From: Polaribacter sp. KT25b
GTDB lineage: Bacteria > Bacteroidota > Bacteroidia > Flavobacteriales > Flavobacteriaceae
Reading direction: 5' to 3'
Length of the DNA: 64,000 bases
NCBI RefSeq assembly: GCF_900105145.1
Contig: NZ_LT629752.1
Span: forward strand, 2,142,001-2,206,000
Position numbers and translations under genes: made by a program. Numbering within the stretch: the stretch's first letter is position 1; the number at the start of each line of letters is the position of its first letter. The notes beneath the pieces were generated by a model. It did not search any database and had not been told where the DNA came from. It saw nothing but the letters and a program-made list of their open reading frames with translations. Below are positions 46,380-55,391 of this stretch, one piece after another.

Positions 46380-47181
46380 TAAAATTTCTTTAAAGAAAAC
46401 AAAAGATATAGAATTATCCATCCAATTTAGTTTGGATGGATTTTCTTTTTGTGTTATAGATACTAATACAAAAGAAAAAATCTATTTTACAGCATATCAA
46501 TTTGAAGAATCCTTAAATTCTCCAGAAGAATTACTTGAAAAAATTGAATCTATTTTTAAGGAAAATTCAATTTTACAACTTGAATATTCTTCGGTAACAG
46601 TAATTCATCAGAATAATTTAGCAACACTTGTACCTTCTAAATATTTTGATGAAAATAATTTAGCTTCGTATCTTAATTTTAATATTAAAACATTAAAAAC
46701 AGATTTTATTGCTTTTGATGAAATAACAGCTATTGATGTAAAGAACGTTTACATTCCTTATATAAACATTAACAATTATTTGTTTCAAAATTTTGGTGAG
46801 TTTGAATACAAACATCATCTTACAATTTTAATAGAAAAACTTTTAAAAATTGAAAACTCTAGCGATAAAACAATGTTTATTAATGTGTATAAAAACTCAT
46901 TTGATATTATTGTTTTAGAAAATAAAAAAATTCTTTTTTCAAATTCTTTTTTATATTCTTCAAAAGAAGATTTTATCTATTATATTTTATTTACGGCAGA
47001 ACAACTTCAACTAAATACAGAAGAATTTAAATTGTATTTTATGGGGGAAATAGAAACTACATCAGAGATTTATAAAATTGTGTATAAATACATTAAAAAT
47101 ATCTTTTTCCTAGAAAGTAAAAATTCCATTTTCGAAGATTTAGAAGCTTCAAATCACTCTAACTTCATCTTATTAAACTAA
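46348..47181 (+). CDS. DUF3822 family protein
   Basis: A 277-residue cytoplasmic protein with no signal peptide. The stretch IELSIQFSLDGFSFCVID followed by ENSILQLEYSSVTVIHQNNLATLVPSKYF, a central YIPYININNYLFQNFGEF and a C-terminal half with LYFMGEIE matches the DUF3822 pattern of Bacteroidota; it looks like an actin/ASKHA-fold, PilM-like protein, but that is a weak impression. Function unknown. The frame is open to 46285; ATG 46348 is chosen to keep the overlap with the upstream gene at 32 bases, and GTG 46363 is another option. The stop overlaps the rsmD start (TAATG), so the two are translationally coupled. Confidence 0.78.
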   Translation: MIKKTVIKKNSKISLKKTKDIELSIQFSLDGFSFCVIDTNTKEKIYFTAYQFEESLNSPEELLEKIESIFKENSILQLEYSSVTVIHQNNLATLVPSKYFDENNLASYLNFNIKTLKTDFIAFDEITAIDVKNVYIPYININNYLFQNFGEFEYKHHLTILIEKLLKIENSSDKTMFINVYKNSFDIIVLENKKILFSNSFLYSSKEDFIYYILFTAEQLQLNTEEFKLYFMGEIETTSEIYKIVYKYIKNIFFLESKNSIFEDLEASNHSNFILLN

Positions 47182-47741
47182 TGAGAATAATATCAGGAAA
47201 ACTAAAAGCAAGACGTTTAAAAGCACCTAAAAACCTACCTGTTCGTCCAACAACAGATATGGCAAAAGAAGCCTTATTTAACATCATAAATAATCAATAT
47301 TATTTTGATAGTATAACGGTTATAGACTTGTTTTCTGGAACAGGAAATATTAGTTACGAATTTGCTTCTAGAGGTACAAAAACTATTTATGCTGTTGATG
47401 CTAACTTTAATTGTATAAAATACATTAACAGCACATCTAAAGAACTAGAATTAGATATTATTGCTTACAAAAGTGATGTGTATAAATTTTTAGAAAAAAC
47501 ACCTTTACAAGCAGATATTATTTTTGCGGATCCGCCTTACGACTTTGATACAGAAAAATTTTTAGAAATTGTTGAAACTGTTTTTGCTAAAAATATGTTG
47601 AATGATGATGGAGTTTTAATTGTTGAACATTCTAAACATACAGATTTATCAACTCATGAAAAACATAGTTACGATAAACGTTATGGAGGAAATGTTTTTA
47701 GTTTTTTTGAAAATGCTACAGAAGAAGAAACTGAAGATTAA
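47181..47741 (+). CDS. rsmD: 16S rRNA (guanine(966)-N2)-methyltransferase RsmD
   Basis: A 186-residue SAM-dependent methyltransferase. It starts with the RsmD signature MRIISGKLKARRLKAP and RPTTDMAKEALFNII, has the SAM loop VIDLFSGTGNISYE and the N-methylation motif DPPY at 117-120. RsmD methylates G966 of 16S rRNA in the small subunit, near the P-site. It is coupled to the DUF3822 gene by a one-base overlap of stop and start, an arrangement that often recurs in Bacteroidota. Its 3' end overlaps the convergent MoxR gene by four bases. Length is as expected. Confidence 0.93.
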   Translation: MRIISGKLKARRLKAPKNLPVRPTTDMAKEALFNIINNQYYFDSITVIDLFSGTGNISYEFASRGTKTIYAVDANFNCIKYINSTSKELELDIIAYKSDVYKFLEKTPLQADIIFADPPYDFDTEKFLEIVETVFAKNMLNDDGVLIVEHSKHTDLSTHEKHSYDKRYGGNVFSFFENATEEETED

Positions 47742-48691
47742 AGCAAAGAATTAATAATATCTGCAATTGATATTCCTTCTGCATCTGCTTTGTAGTTTTT
47801 TACAATTCTATGCGATAAAATAGGAATAGCAACAGCTCTAACATCTTCTATATCTGGCGAATATTTACCATTTATTACAGCATGTGCTTTTGCCGCCAAA
47901 ATTAAGTTTTGCGATGCTCTTGGTCCTGCTCCCCAATCTAAATAGCTTTTTACCATTTCTGTAGCTTCTTTAGATTTTGGTCTTGTTTTACCAACCAAAG
48001 AAACAGCATATTCTATTACATTGTCTGTAACAGGAATTTTTCTAATCAGTTTTTGAATGGCAATAATATCGTTACTAGAAAATAATGCTTTAACGTTATA
48101 CTCAATATTGCTAGTTGTACTTTTTACAACGGCAACTTCTTCTTTAAATGTTGGATATTCTAAATTAATAGAAAACATAAAACGATCTAATTGCGCTTCT
48201 GGTAAAGGATACGTTCCTTCTTGCTCAATAGGATTTTGAGTTGCTAACACAAAAAATGGTAACTCTAATTTATAATGATTTCCAGAAACGGTTACAGAAC
48301 GTTCTTGCATTGCTTCTAACAAAGCTGCTTGCGTTTTTGGCGGAGTTCTGTTTATTTCATCTGCTAAAATAATATTAGAAAAAATAGGTCCTTTTATAAA
48401 CTTAAAATGTCTGTTTTCATCTAAAATCTCGCTTCCTAAAATATCCGAAGGCATTAAATCTGGTGTAAACTGTATGCGTTTAAAATCTAATCCTAAAGCA
48501 TTAGAAATTGTATTTACCAGTAACGTTTTTGCTAAACCTGGCACACCAATTAATAGCGAATGCCCACCACAAAAAATCGACAAAAGTGTAAACTTTACAG
48601 CTTCTTGTTGACCAATTATTACTTTACCAATTTCAGATTTTAACGAATTATAATGAACTACTAATTCATCTACAGCTTTTAAATCAGACAT
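47738..48691 (-). CDS. MoxR-family AAA ATPase
   Basis: A 317-residue AAA+ protein of the MoxR type. Walker A is GVPGLAKT (residues 49-56), Walker B/sensor is ILADEINRTPPKTQAALLEAMQERSVT, sensor 1 is LATQNP, and the C-terminal lid has GAGPRASQNLILAAKAHA. MoxR ATPases act as chaperones for metal-cofactor or membrane-complex assembly, often beside VWA-domain proteins; none is adjacent here. Instead it follows the SurA-type chaperone gene, overlapping its stop by one base, so it may belong to an envelope-protein folding operon. The four-base overlap with rsmD is convergent. Confidence 0.92.
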   Translation of the reverse strand: MSDLKAVDELVVHYNSLKSEIGKVIIGQQEAVKFTLLSIFCGGHSLLIGVPGLAKTLLVNTISNALGLDFKRIQFTPDLMPSDILGSEILDENRHFKFIKGPIFSNIILADEINRTPPKTQAALLEAMQERSVTVSGNHYKLELPFFVLATQNPIEQEGTYPLPEAQLDRFMFSINLEYPTFKEEVAVVKSTTSNIEYNVKALFSSNDIIAIQKLIRKIPVTDNVIEYAVSLVGKTRPKSKEATEMVKSYLDWGAGPRASQNLILAAKAHAVINGKYSPDIEDVRAVAIPILSHRIVKNYKADAEGISIADIINSLL

Positions 48692-50073
48692 TATTTAGCA
48701 ATTTCTTTTTTCCAATTTTTTTCAAAAGTACATTTACGATGTGTATCTGACATTTTAATATATGTATCTTTTATTTTTTCTTTAGACCATTTTGTAATAG
48801 TCTCTTCTTTCTTTTTTCTTAAAGCTAAATCTTGAATCTTAACATAATCTTCTACCAAATCTGCAACGTGAGTATTTGTTCTGTCTTTCATTATTATGAA
48901 TTTAAACATTTTCTCGCCATTTCTATTTTGATCAAAAAACACATCAGAAAGTTCTCCTTTTTTTAATTCTGCAACTCTTGCATACAAATCTGGATCCATT
49001 CTTGTTAAATCAAACTTCGTTTCACCAGTATAAGGATTTACAATTGTTCCTCCATTATTTTTAGTTTCTTTATCTTCAGAGTACTTTTTAACCGCTTCTT
49101 CAAAAGAAAGTTTTCCTTCTTTAATATCTGTTGCTAATTTTTCTGCTCTTTCTTTTGTATCTTTTAATCTACTTTCTGGAATATCTGGCTGAATCAAGAT
49201 ATGAGATGCAACTCTCATATTTCCTCTAACTTCATGTAATTGCATTAAATGATATCCAAAATCTGATTTAAATGGCTTAGAAACTTGACCTACATCTAAA
49301 CTAAAAGCCATTTCTTTAAACTCTTTTATAAATTGAGATTCTTTCGTTACTTCATATCTACCTCCATTTTGCGTAACTCCTGGATCATCAGAATTAATAA
49401 TAGCTTTCATTTTAAAACTAGCGCCTTCTTCAATTTCCTTTTTTATTTCTTCTAATTGTGCAACAATTCTATCTTCTTCTTCTTTAGTTGGTGCTGCATA
49501 CAAAACAATTTGCGCCAATTCTATTTCTGCTGGAAACTCTGGCAACTCATTACTTGTTTTTAAACCATTAAAATATAAACGTACTTCTTCTGGAGTTACA
49601 TCTATTTTCTCGGTAATTTTTTCCTGTTCTTTTTCAATTAAAAGATTCTCTTTTTGAACGGTAAATAATTCCTTTTTTAAATCGTCTAAATCATTAAAGC
49701 CATAAGCAGCAATAACTTTATCTTCACTACCATATTGTTGGGTAAAATACTGTACACTTCGCTCTACTCTACTATTTATTTCTGCATCAGAGACAAGAAC
49801 ACTATCTATAATTGCATGATGTGCTAATAATTTTTGCTGCATTAATTCTTCTAACATTTCACAATCTGAAATGGTAATTTTACCTTCTGATCTAACTTCT
49901 ACTTCTTGCTTAAATTTTTCTATATCAGAATCTAAAACAATGTTTTTACCTATAACTACAGCAACTCCATCTATTTTTAATTTTTGAGCAAATGTTGATG
50001 TACTTATCAACCCAAAAATGAATATTAAAATGGGTAACTTAGTATACTTTAAAATTGTTGTTTTTTGTTGCAT
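48691..50073 (-). CDS. SurA-like periplasmic peptidyl-prolyl isomerase
   Basis: A 460-residue periplasmic chaperone with a signal peptide (PILIFIFGLISTSTFAQ). A SurA-like N-terminal helical domain (VAVVIGKNIVLDSDIEKFKQE, residues 35-170) is followed by two parvulin (PpiC) domains, about 185-285 and 287-395, each ending in a GYHLMQLHE or similar strand. The second domain (VASHILIQPD, NNGGTI) looks the more canonical; the first is more diverged. It should help fold outer-membrane barrels such as SusC. It overlaps the preceding lipoprotein gene by 35 bases and is followed with a one-base overlap by moxR, so expression is coupled. Confidence 0.88.
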   Translation of the reverse strand: MQQKTTILKYTKLPILIFIFGLISTSTFAQKLKIDGVAVVIGKNIVLDSDIEKFKQEVEVRSEGKITISDCEMLEELMQQKLLAHHAIIDSVLVSDAEINSRVERSVQYFTQQYGSEDKVIAAYGFNDLDDLKKELFTVQKENLLIEKEQEKITEKIDVTPEEVRLYFNGLKTSNELPEFPAEIELAQIVLYAAPTKEEEDRIVAQLEEIKKEIEEGASFKMKAIINSDDPGVTQNGGRYEVTKESQFIKEFKEMAFSLDVGQVSKPFKSDFGYHLMQLHEVRGNMRVASHILIQPDIPESRLKDTKERAEKLATDIKEGKLSFEEAVKKYSEDKETKNNGGTIVNPYTGETKFDLTRMDPDLYARVAELKKGELSDVFFDQNRNGEKMFKFIIMKDRTNTHVADLVEDYVKIQDLALRKKKEETITKWSKEKIKDTYIKMSDTHRKCTFEKNWKKEIAK

Positions 50074-50887
50074 CTTGTACTAATATTTTTTCTATATCTC
50101 TAATTAATTCAATTTTACGTTGGTGTAAAATCATTTGTTTAATAGTAGGCTTAATATAGCTTAACGGAGCTGTATCATTTCTAACTAAAACGTCCTTTAT
50201 AGCCACCAAATATAAACCTAATGAATCTTGTTTTTGAAGTAATTTTGATTTTTTTAACATATTATCCTTAGAAAAAGGCAGTTTTAACAAAACCTTATCT
50301 AATTGCGTCCAAACAGAATCGTTAAACTGAAAATGTTTAAAACTTAATTGTTGCTTTTCTAACGCTTCTAAATCTTCTATTTTTTCTGATTTAAAGAGTT
50401 TTATAAGCTCTTTTTTATTTATTACTTTTTTATCAAAATGAAGAAATTTAATTTTTACTAACTCTTCATTCAATTTAAAATTTTCTTTACTTTTAGAATA
50501 AAATTCTGCAATTTCTATATCTTTTATTACAGTATCTAATTGTTGTTTAATAAGTATTTCTTTATAATTATTAATTAACAAACTTTCTCTATAATCTTTT
50601 ACAAGCGCAGCAATTTCATTTTCTTCTTCTAAAGAGTTATTACTTTCTGCTTTTTGAAGTAATATTTGTTTTAATGCCCAGTTATTAATAAAACTTCTTA
50701 CTAAAATAATACTATCTTCTTTACTAATATCTTCTGGTAAAATGCTGTTTAAATCTTTTTTATAAAGCTTTACTGTATTTACAATTGCTACAACTTCTGG
50801 CGTTATTTCTTCCTTCTCTTGCATTTTAAAATAATTGCAAGAGTTTAAGATAAGAATAGTTAAAAATGCAATTATAAAACGTTTCAT
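50039..50887 (-). CDS. SurA-N-like periplasmic lipoprotein without an isomerase domain
   Basis: A 282-residue lipoprotein (lipobox C17 in LILNSCNY). The sequence VVAIVNTVKLYKKDLNSILPEDISKEDS resembles the opening of SurA-type N-terminal domains (a short strand, then helices), and the rest is largely helical and charged. No parvulin motif (HILI...F..GY) is visible, although the KIKFLHFDKK stretch could be a relic of the domain. It lies between two PpiC-domain genes, overlapping one by 35 bases and the other by one base, so it probably works with them in outer-membrane protein handling. Function is inferred from position and weak likeness only. Confidence 0.72.
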   Translation of the reverse strand: MKRFIIAFLTILILNSCNYFKMQEKEEITPEVVAIVNTVKLYKKDLNSILPEDISKEDSIILVRSFINNWALKQILLQKAESNNSLEEENEIAALVKDYRESLLINNYKEILIKQQLDTVIKDIEIAEFYSKSKENFKLNEELVKIKFLHFDKKVINKKELIKLFKSEKIEDLEALEKQQLSFKHFQFNDSVWTQLDKVLLKLPFSKDNMLKKSKLLQKQDSLGLYLVAIKDVLVRNDTAPLSYIKPTIKQMILHQRKIELIRDIEKILVQDATKNNNFKVY

Positions 50888-52521
50888 TAGTTGTTTTTAT
50901 AAAATTTAATTAGTTTTTTAAGCTGTCTTTTATTAACCTCAATAACGCTTTTTCTTCTTAAATCTGCAATCCAATTTTTTTCTAAAAAGTTCTGATAATC
51001 ATTCATTACTTCTCCTTTTATTTCATTTAATTCTTTTGGTTCGTACTTACTTAAATTAGCATCAAAAAAACTTTTTAAACCTAAAGTGTCTTTAGATGAT
51101 TTTTCCCATATTTTTTGTTGCATTAATTCAAACAACAACAAACCATCTTTATATTCCTGTAAAGTATATGCAAATTCTGGTTCTGATTTTTCTAAATGAT
51201 CTTTATAATAAGACAAAATTTCTGCATCTTTAAAATCTTCGAAAATTTGAAAAACAGGAGTATTTCTTTTATTTTTAAGAAAATCTACAAATTGAGCTTG
51301 CGTAAATTCTTTATCATTGATTGATAAAATTATCGATTGTAAAGAATCTTTAGAAATAGATTTTATATCAGTTCTATTAAATATTGCTTTCGCTTGTTCA
51401 TTTTCTACAATTTCATATTTATTCTTTAATTTATCAATTACCGCTTTTTGCGATAATTGAGCTCTATCACCAGATCTTACTTTATTTTTTAACTCACTTT
51501 CTAGCTCACTAAAAGAAGCAATTGGATATTTTTTAATTAATTGAACAATATGCCAACCAAAACGTGTTTTAAATGGTTTAGAATATTCACCTTCTTTTTG
51601 CAAGTTAAAAGCAGCATCTTCAAAAGGTTTCACCATTGCTCCTGTACCAAATTGTCTTAATTTTCCACCTTTAGATTTTGTACCAGTATCACTAGAATAT
51701 TGTCTTGCTAAAGCAGGAAATTGCTCATCTGCTTCTAGTTTTTTATACACTTCATTTGCAATTTCTTCTCCTTTTGCAGAAGTATCATTTATTAAAATAT
51801 GAGCAACCTCTACCTCGCCTCTAGATTCTCTTAAAGAATCTACTTTTAAAATATGATAACCAAAACGAGTTCTAAAAGGTTCTGAAACTTTACCTACTTT
51901 TGTGTTATAAGCAGCATCTTCAAAAGGATACACCATTCTAAAAGCAGAAAAATATCCTAAATTTCCTTTATTTCCTGGTCTTCCAGATTTTTTATCATCT
52001 CTAGTAGAAGGATCATCAGAAACTTCAACTGCAACAGTTTCAAAATCTTCTCCTTTTACAATTCTATTTCTAATTTTTAAAATTTTCTGATACGCTTCTA
52101 ACGTATCTTTTGGCGATGGTACTTTTGGCGTTTTAATTAAAATATGTTTTGCTTTTATTTCATATTTTGTTCTATAATAAGCATCTTTTACAAGTTGATT
52201 TATAAAACTAGAATCTTGCATATAAGGCACAGAAAGCTGATTTCTGTAAGTTTCCATTTCTTTAACATAAGAAGGCAACGTATCTAGTTTTATATCATAA
52301 GCTTCTTTAACTTTTAGCTTGTAATTAATAAAAAGGTCTAAATTTTTGGTAACATCTTTAGCTTCTTCATTATCTATTGCATCTAAATTTTTTTCATAGA
52401 TTCTTTTAAAATCAGAAATTGTTGTTTTTTCACCATCAATAGTTACTAAAACTTTGTTTTTCTTTTGCGAAAAAACAATACTTGAACAACTTAAAACTAC
52501 TAATAATACTAACTTTCTCAT
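50887..52521 (-). CDS. Periplasmic peptidyl-prolyl isomerase with two PpiC domains
   Basis: A 544-residue protein with a signal peptide (MRKLVLLVVLSCSSIVFSQ). A SurA-type N-terminal region (VLVTIDGEKTTISDFKRIYEKN) leads into two complete parvulin domains: AKHILIKTP to FGYHILKVDS and VAHILINDTS to FGWHIVQLIK. A long C-terminal helical part follows, rich in Lys, Asp and Ser. It should assist folding of exported proteins, including barrel proteins. The frame is open up to 52590, but signal-peptide logic sets the start at ATG 52521, which leaves a four-base gap to the DUF493 gene. It is the first large gene of the chaperone operon. Confidence 0.9.
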   Translation of the reverse strand: MRKLVLLVVLSCSSIVFSQKKNKVLVTIDGEKTTISDFKRIYEKNLDAIDNEEAKDVTKNLDLFINYKLKVKEAYDIKLDTLPSYVKEMETYRNQLSVPYMQDSSFINQLVKDAYYRTKYEIKAKHILIKTPKVPSPKDTLEAYQKILKIRNRIVKGEDFETVAVEVSDDPSTRDDKKSGRPGNKGNLGYFSAFRMVYPFEDAAYNTKVGKVSEPFRTRFGYHILKVDSLRESRGEVEVAHILINDTSAKGEEIANEVYKKLEADEQFPALARQYSSDTGTKSKGGKLRQFGTGAMVKPFEDAAFNLQKEGEYSKPFKTRFGWHIVQLIKKYPIASFSELESELKNKVRSGDRAQLSQKAVIDKLKNKYEIVENEQAKAIFNRTDIKSISKDSLQSIILSINDKEFTQAQFVDFLKNKRNTPVFQIFEDFKDAEILSYYKDHLEKSEPEFAYTLQEYKDGLLLFELMQQKIWEKSSKDTLGLKSFFDANLSKYEPKELNEIKGEVMNDYQNFLEKNWIADLRRKSVIEVNKRQLKKLIKFYKNN

Positions 52522-52525
52522 AAAT

Positions 52526-52807
52526 TTATAATGATATAATTCCTTTAATTTTCTCAACTTTTCTGTAATATTCGATAACTTTATTGGCACTTTCTACTTT
52601 TAATACGATAGAAAGACTATGATATTTTCCTGTTTTAGATTTTTTTGTTTTTATAACTGCGCCAGTATTATTAAACAATTCTTGTACTTCTTCGGATTGA
52701 TTTTCGTTAGAAGGCACAATAAATTTATACATATATTCAGCAGGAAAACTCGTTGTATCTTCTAACTGAATTTTTAATTTGCTATAAAATTCTTCATTTT
52801 TACTCAT
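52526..52807 (-). CDS. DUF493 (YbeD-like) family protein
   Basis: A 93-residue small cytoplasmic protein with an alpha-beta fold typical of the DUF493/YbeD family: EEFYSKLKIQLEDTTSFPAEYMYKFIVPS, then KTKKSKTGKYHSLSIVLKVESANKVIEYYRKVEKIKGIISL. The ferredoxin-like beta-alpha-beta pattern suggests ligand binding, but no function is established. The longer frame to 52849 starts upstream of the predicted transcription start near 52840, so ATG 52807 (MSKNEEF) is chosen. It is the first gene of the leftward operon that continues with the PpiC, SurA and MoxR genes. Confidence 0.88.
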   Translation of the reverse strand: MSKNEEFYSKLKIQLEDTTSFPAEYMYKFIVPSNENQSEEVQELFNNTGAVIKTKKSKTGKYHSLSIVLKVESANKVIEYYRKVEKIKGIISL

Positions 52808-52846
52808 ATTACCCTCTTTTTTAAACTTTTTAAAAATAACAGCCCA

Positions 52847-52854
52847 CAAAATTA
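52847..52854 (-). promoter_or_regulatory. -7 promoter box (TAATTTTG) of the DUF493/chaperone operon
   Basis: An exact TAnnTTTG match on the minus strand; transcription would begin near 52840, 33 bases before ATG 52807. It is back to back with the box for the ATPase gene at 52887. Confidence 0.45.
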
Positions 52855-52886
52855 CATTAAAAATTAGTTTTATAAAGCGAATGATT

Positions 52887-52894
52887 TATTTTTG
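52887..52894 (+). promoter_or_regulatory. -7 promoter box (TATTTTTG) of the ATPase/recQ operon
   Basis: An exact TAnnTTTG match on the plus strand, with TTAG (two mismatches to TTTG) at the -33 position. Transcription would start near 52901 and cover the ATPase gene and recQ. Confidence 0.4.
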
Positions 52895-52948
52895 TGAAAC
52901 TCTCATTTAGAGTAAAAAATCAAAATTAATAATTCTAAGATAAAATAC

Positions 52949-53500
52949 TTGCAAAAAAATCAGCAAAAAATTGTTTTAATTGGCGGCCCAGGAACAGGTA
53001 AATCAACTGTTTTAAATAAATTAAAAGAGAAAGGTTTTTTCTGTTTTGATGAAGTTTCTAGAGAAGTAATTTTAAAAGCTCAAGAAAAAGGAATTGAACA
53101 GCTCTTTTTAACAGAACCACTTTTGTTTAGCGAAATGTTATTAGAAGGTAGAGAAGAACAATATTTATCCGCAGAAAAAAGAAAGGAAAATATTATTTTT
53201 TTAGATAGAGGAATTCCTGATGTTCATGCATATATGAACTATTTTAAGACCGATTATCCCAGTATTTTCTTAGAAAAAAGTAAACATTACAAATACGATT
53301 TAATTTTCCATTTTTCTCCTTGGGAAGAAATCCATACTACGGATAATGAACGTTATGAAACTTTTGAAGATTCTATAAACATTGATACTTTTCTAATTGA
53401 TGCGTATTCAGAATTAGATTATAAAATTATAAATGTTCCTTTTGGTTCTGTCGATGAAAGAACTAACTTTATTATTAATTCGCTTGCTTGCGAATTATGA
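52949..53500 (+). CDS. AAA-type ATPase/kinase-like protein (TTG start)
   Basis: A 183-residue P-loop protein with Walker A GGPGTGKST at residues 12-20 and an NTPase core that continues with KRKENIIFLDRGIPDVHAYMNYF. The LDRGIPD segment and the HFSPWEEI region are typical of the AAA_28 family of predicted ATPases/kinases, whose substrate is unknown. No ATG exists upstream of the P-loop in this frame, so TTG 52949 is the start. It overlaps recQ by four bases (ATGA), showing translational coupling, and may therefore have a role in nucleotide or nucleic-acid metabolism. That link is inference. Confidence 0.8.
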   Translation: MQKNQQKIVLIGGPGTGKSTVLNKLKEKGFFCFDEVSREVILKAQEKGIEQLFLTEPLLFSEMLLEGREEQYLSAEKRKENIIFLDRGIPDVHAYMNYFKTDYPSIFLEKSKHYKYDLIFHFSPWEEIHTTDNERYETFEDSINIDTFLIDAYSELDYKIINVPFGSVDERTNFIINSLACEL

Positions 53501-55386
53501 TTTCTGCAAAAACCATACTACAAGAATATTGGAATTTCTCTACTTTTAGAGAACCTCAAGAAGAGATTGTAAATGCTGTTTTACAACAAAAAGATGTAAT
53601 TGCTTTATTACCAACTGGTGGAGGAAAATCGATTTGTTTTCAAGTTCCTGCTTTGGTAAATGATGGCGTTTGCATCGTAATTTCCCCTTTAATTGCGTTG
53701 ATGCAAGATCAAGTAGAAAATCTACAGAAACGTAACATAAAAGCCACAACAATAAAATCTGGTTCTTCGCAAGATGAAATAATTATACTTTTTGATAATA
53801 TTAAATTTGGGAACTTTAAGTTCTTATATATTTCTCCAGAAAGGTTGCAATCAACTTTTATTCAGCAAAAAATACAAGAATTAAATGTTTCTTTTGTTGC
53901 CATTGATGAAGCGCATTGTATTTCTGAATGGGGACAAGATTTTAGACCTTCTTACAGAAATATTAAAATCTTAAAAGAATTAATTCCTGATGTAAATTTT
54001 ATTGCACTTACAGCAACTGCAAATACAATTGTATTAAATGATATTGCAGAAAATCTTGAATTAGACAATCCGCAGATTTTTAGAAAATCTTTTGAGAGAG
54101 AAAATTTAGCATATCAAGTTTTTACTGTCGAAGATAAATTACTAAAGCTCGAACAGATTTTTACAAAAACTAAAAAGCCCGCAATTATTTATGTTACTTC
54201 TAGAAAAAGAACTGAAGAAATTAGTAATTTTTTAAACGCTAAAAATTACAAAAGCAGTTTTTATCACGGAGGATTATCTGCCAAGGAAAAGCAAATTTCT
54301 TTTGATAATTGGATGACAGAAAAAACACCAATCATGGTTTCTACAAATGCATTTGGAATGGGAATTGACAAACCAAATGTTGGAATTGTAGTTCATTTTG
54401 ATTTGCCTTTTAGCATCGAAAATTACATTCAAGAAGCTGGACGAGCAGGAAGAAATGGAAACAAATCTTTTGCTGTTTTATTTAAAAATGAAAACGATAT
54501 TTCAATTTATAAAAAACAACTAAAAAAAGCATTACCAAGCATAGCAGAAGTAAAAGAAGTTCACAGACAATTATACCAATATTTTAGAATTGCAAAGGGA
54601 GAAATAATTGATAAATTTTATAGTTTTAACCTTTTAGAATTCGCTAGAATGTATAATTTTACAGCTGTTAAAACAGATGCTATTTTAAAGATTTTATCTA
54701 ATAATGGCATTATAGAACTTACAAATACATACAATCAAAAATCTACAATTATTTTCAATTCTAGTAGTAAAAATATCATTTTACACACTATAAGAAATAT
54801 CTATATTAAGGACTTTGTAAACTCAATACTAAGAACTTACAGTGGATTATTTGAACAAGAGGTTAAAGTAGACGAATTTCTACTTGCTAAGAAAAACAAT
54901 ATTACTTCTAGACAAGTAATTGCCAATTTAGAGCAATTAGAAAAGGAAAACATACTTACTTACAAGAGTGTAAAAACAGATACAGAAATTCGTTTTTTAG
55001 TTCCTAGAGAAGATGATTTAACTATCAACAGATTCTCGAGAGTAATCAATCAATTTTTAAAACAAAAAGAAAAAAAGTCAGAAGATTTTTTAGCTTATAT
55101 TGATAATAATAACACGTGTAGAAACACACAAATTTTAGATTATTTTGATGAAAAATCAACAAAAGATTGTGGCATTTGTGATGTTTGTTTGTCAAAAAAA
55201 AGAACTAAAAAAGTTGATATTTCTTCAGAAATTTTAGCTGTTTTAAATCAGAAAAATGGTTTAACATCACAAGAAATAAATCAACATTTAAAGGCAAATG
55301 AAAAAGACATTTTAATACATTTGCGCCAGCTTTTATCCGAAGATAAAATACAAATTAATCATCAAAATAAATACCAACTAAAATAA
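53497..55386 (+). CDS. recQ: ATP-dependent DNA helicase RecQ
   Basis: A 629-residue superfamily 2 helicase. Motifs: LLPTGGGKSICFQVPAL (Walker A at about 38-46), DEAHCISEWGQDFRPSYR (motif II), FIALTATAN (motif III), STNAFGMGIDKPNVG and QEAGRAGRNG (motif VI). The zinc-binding region is CRNTQILDYF followed by CGICDVC, then a winged-helix region. No HRDC domain is evident at the C-terminus; the tail is a short, helix-rich end. RecQ helicases unwind recombination and repair intermediates. Start at ATG 53497 gives the coupled ATGA overlap; the longer frame from 53488 adds only three residues. Confidence 0.94.
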   Translation: MISAKTILQEYWNFSTFREPQEEIVNAVLQQKDVIALLPTGGGKSICFQVPALVNDGVCIVISPLIALMQDQVENLQKRNIKATTIKSGSSQDEIIILFDNIKFGNFKFLYISPERLQSTFIQQKIQELNVSFVAIDEAHCISEWGQDFRPSYRNIKILKELIPDVNFIALTATANTIVLNDIAENLELDNPQIFRKSFERENLAYQVFTVEDKLLKLEQIFTKTKKPAIIYVTSRKRTEEISNFLNAKNYKSSFYHGGLSAKEKQISFDNWMTEKTPIMVSTNAFGMGIDKPNVGIVVHFDLPFSIENYIQEAGRAGRNGNKSFAVLFKNENDISIYKKQLKKALPSIAEVKEVHRQLYQYFRIAKGEIIDKFYSFNLLEFARMYNFTAVKTDAILKILSNNGIIELTNTYNQKSTIIFNSSSKNIILHTIRNIYIKDFVNSILRTYSGLFEQEVKVDEFLLAKKNNITSRQVIANLEQLEKENILTYKSVKTDTEIRFLVPREDDLTINRFSRVINQFLKQKEKKSEDFLAYIDNNNTCRNTQILDYFDEKSTKDCGICDVCLSKKRTKKVDISSEILAVLNQKNGLTSQEINQHLKANEKDILIHLRQLLSEDKIQINHQNKYQLK

Positions 55387-55391
55387 AAATT

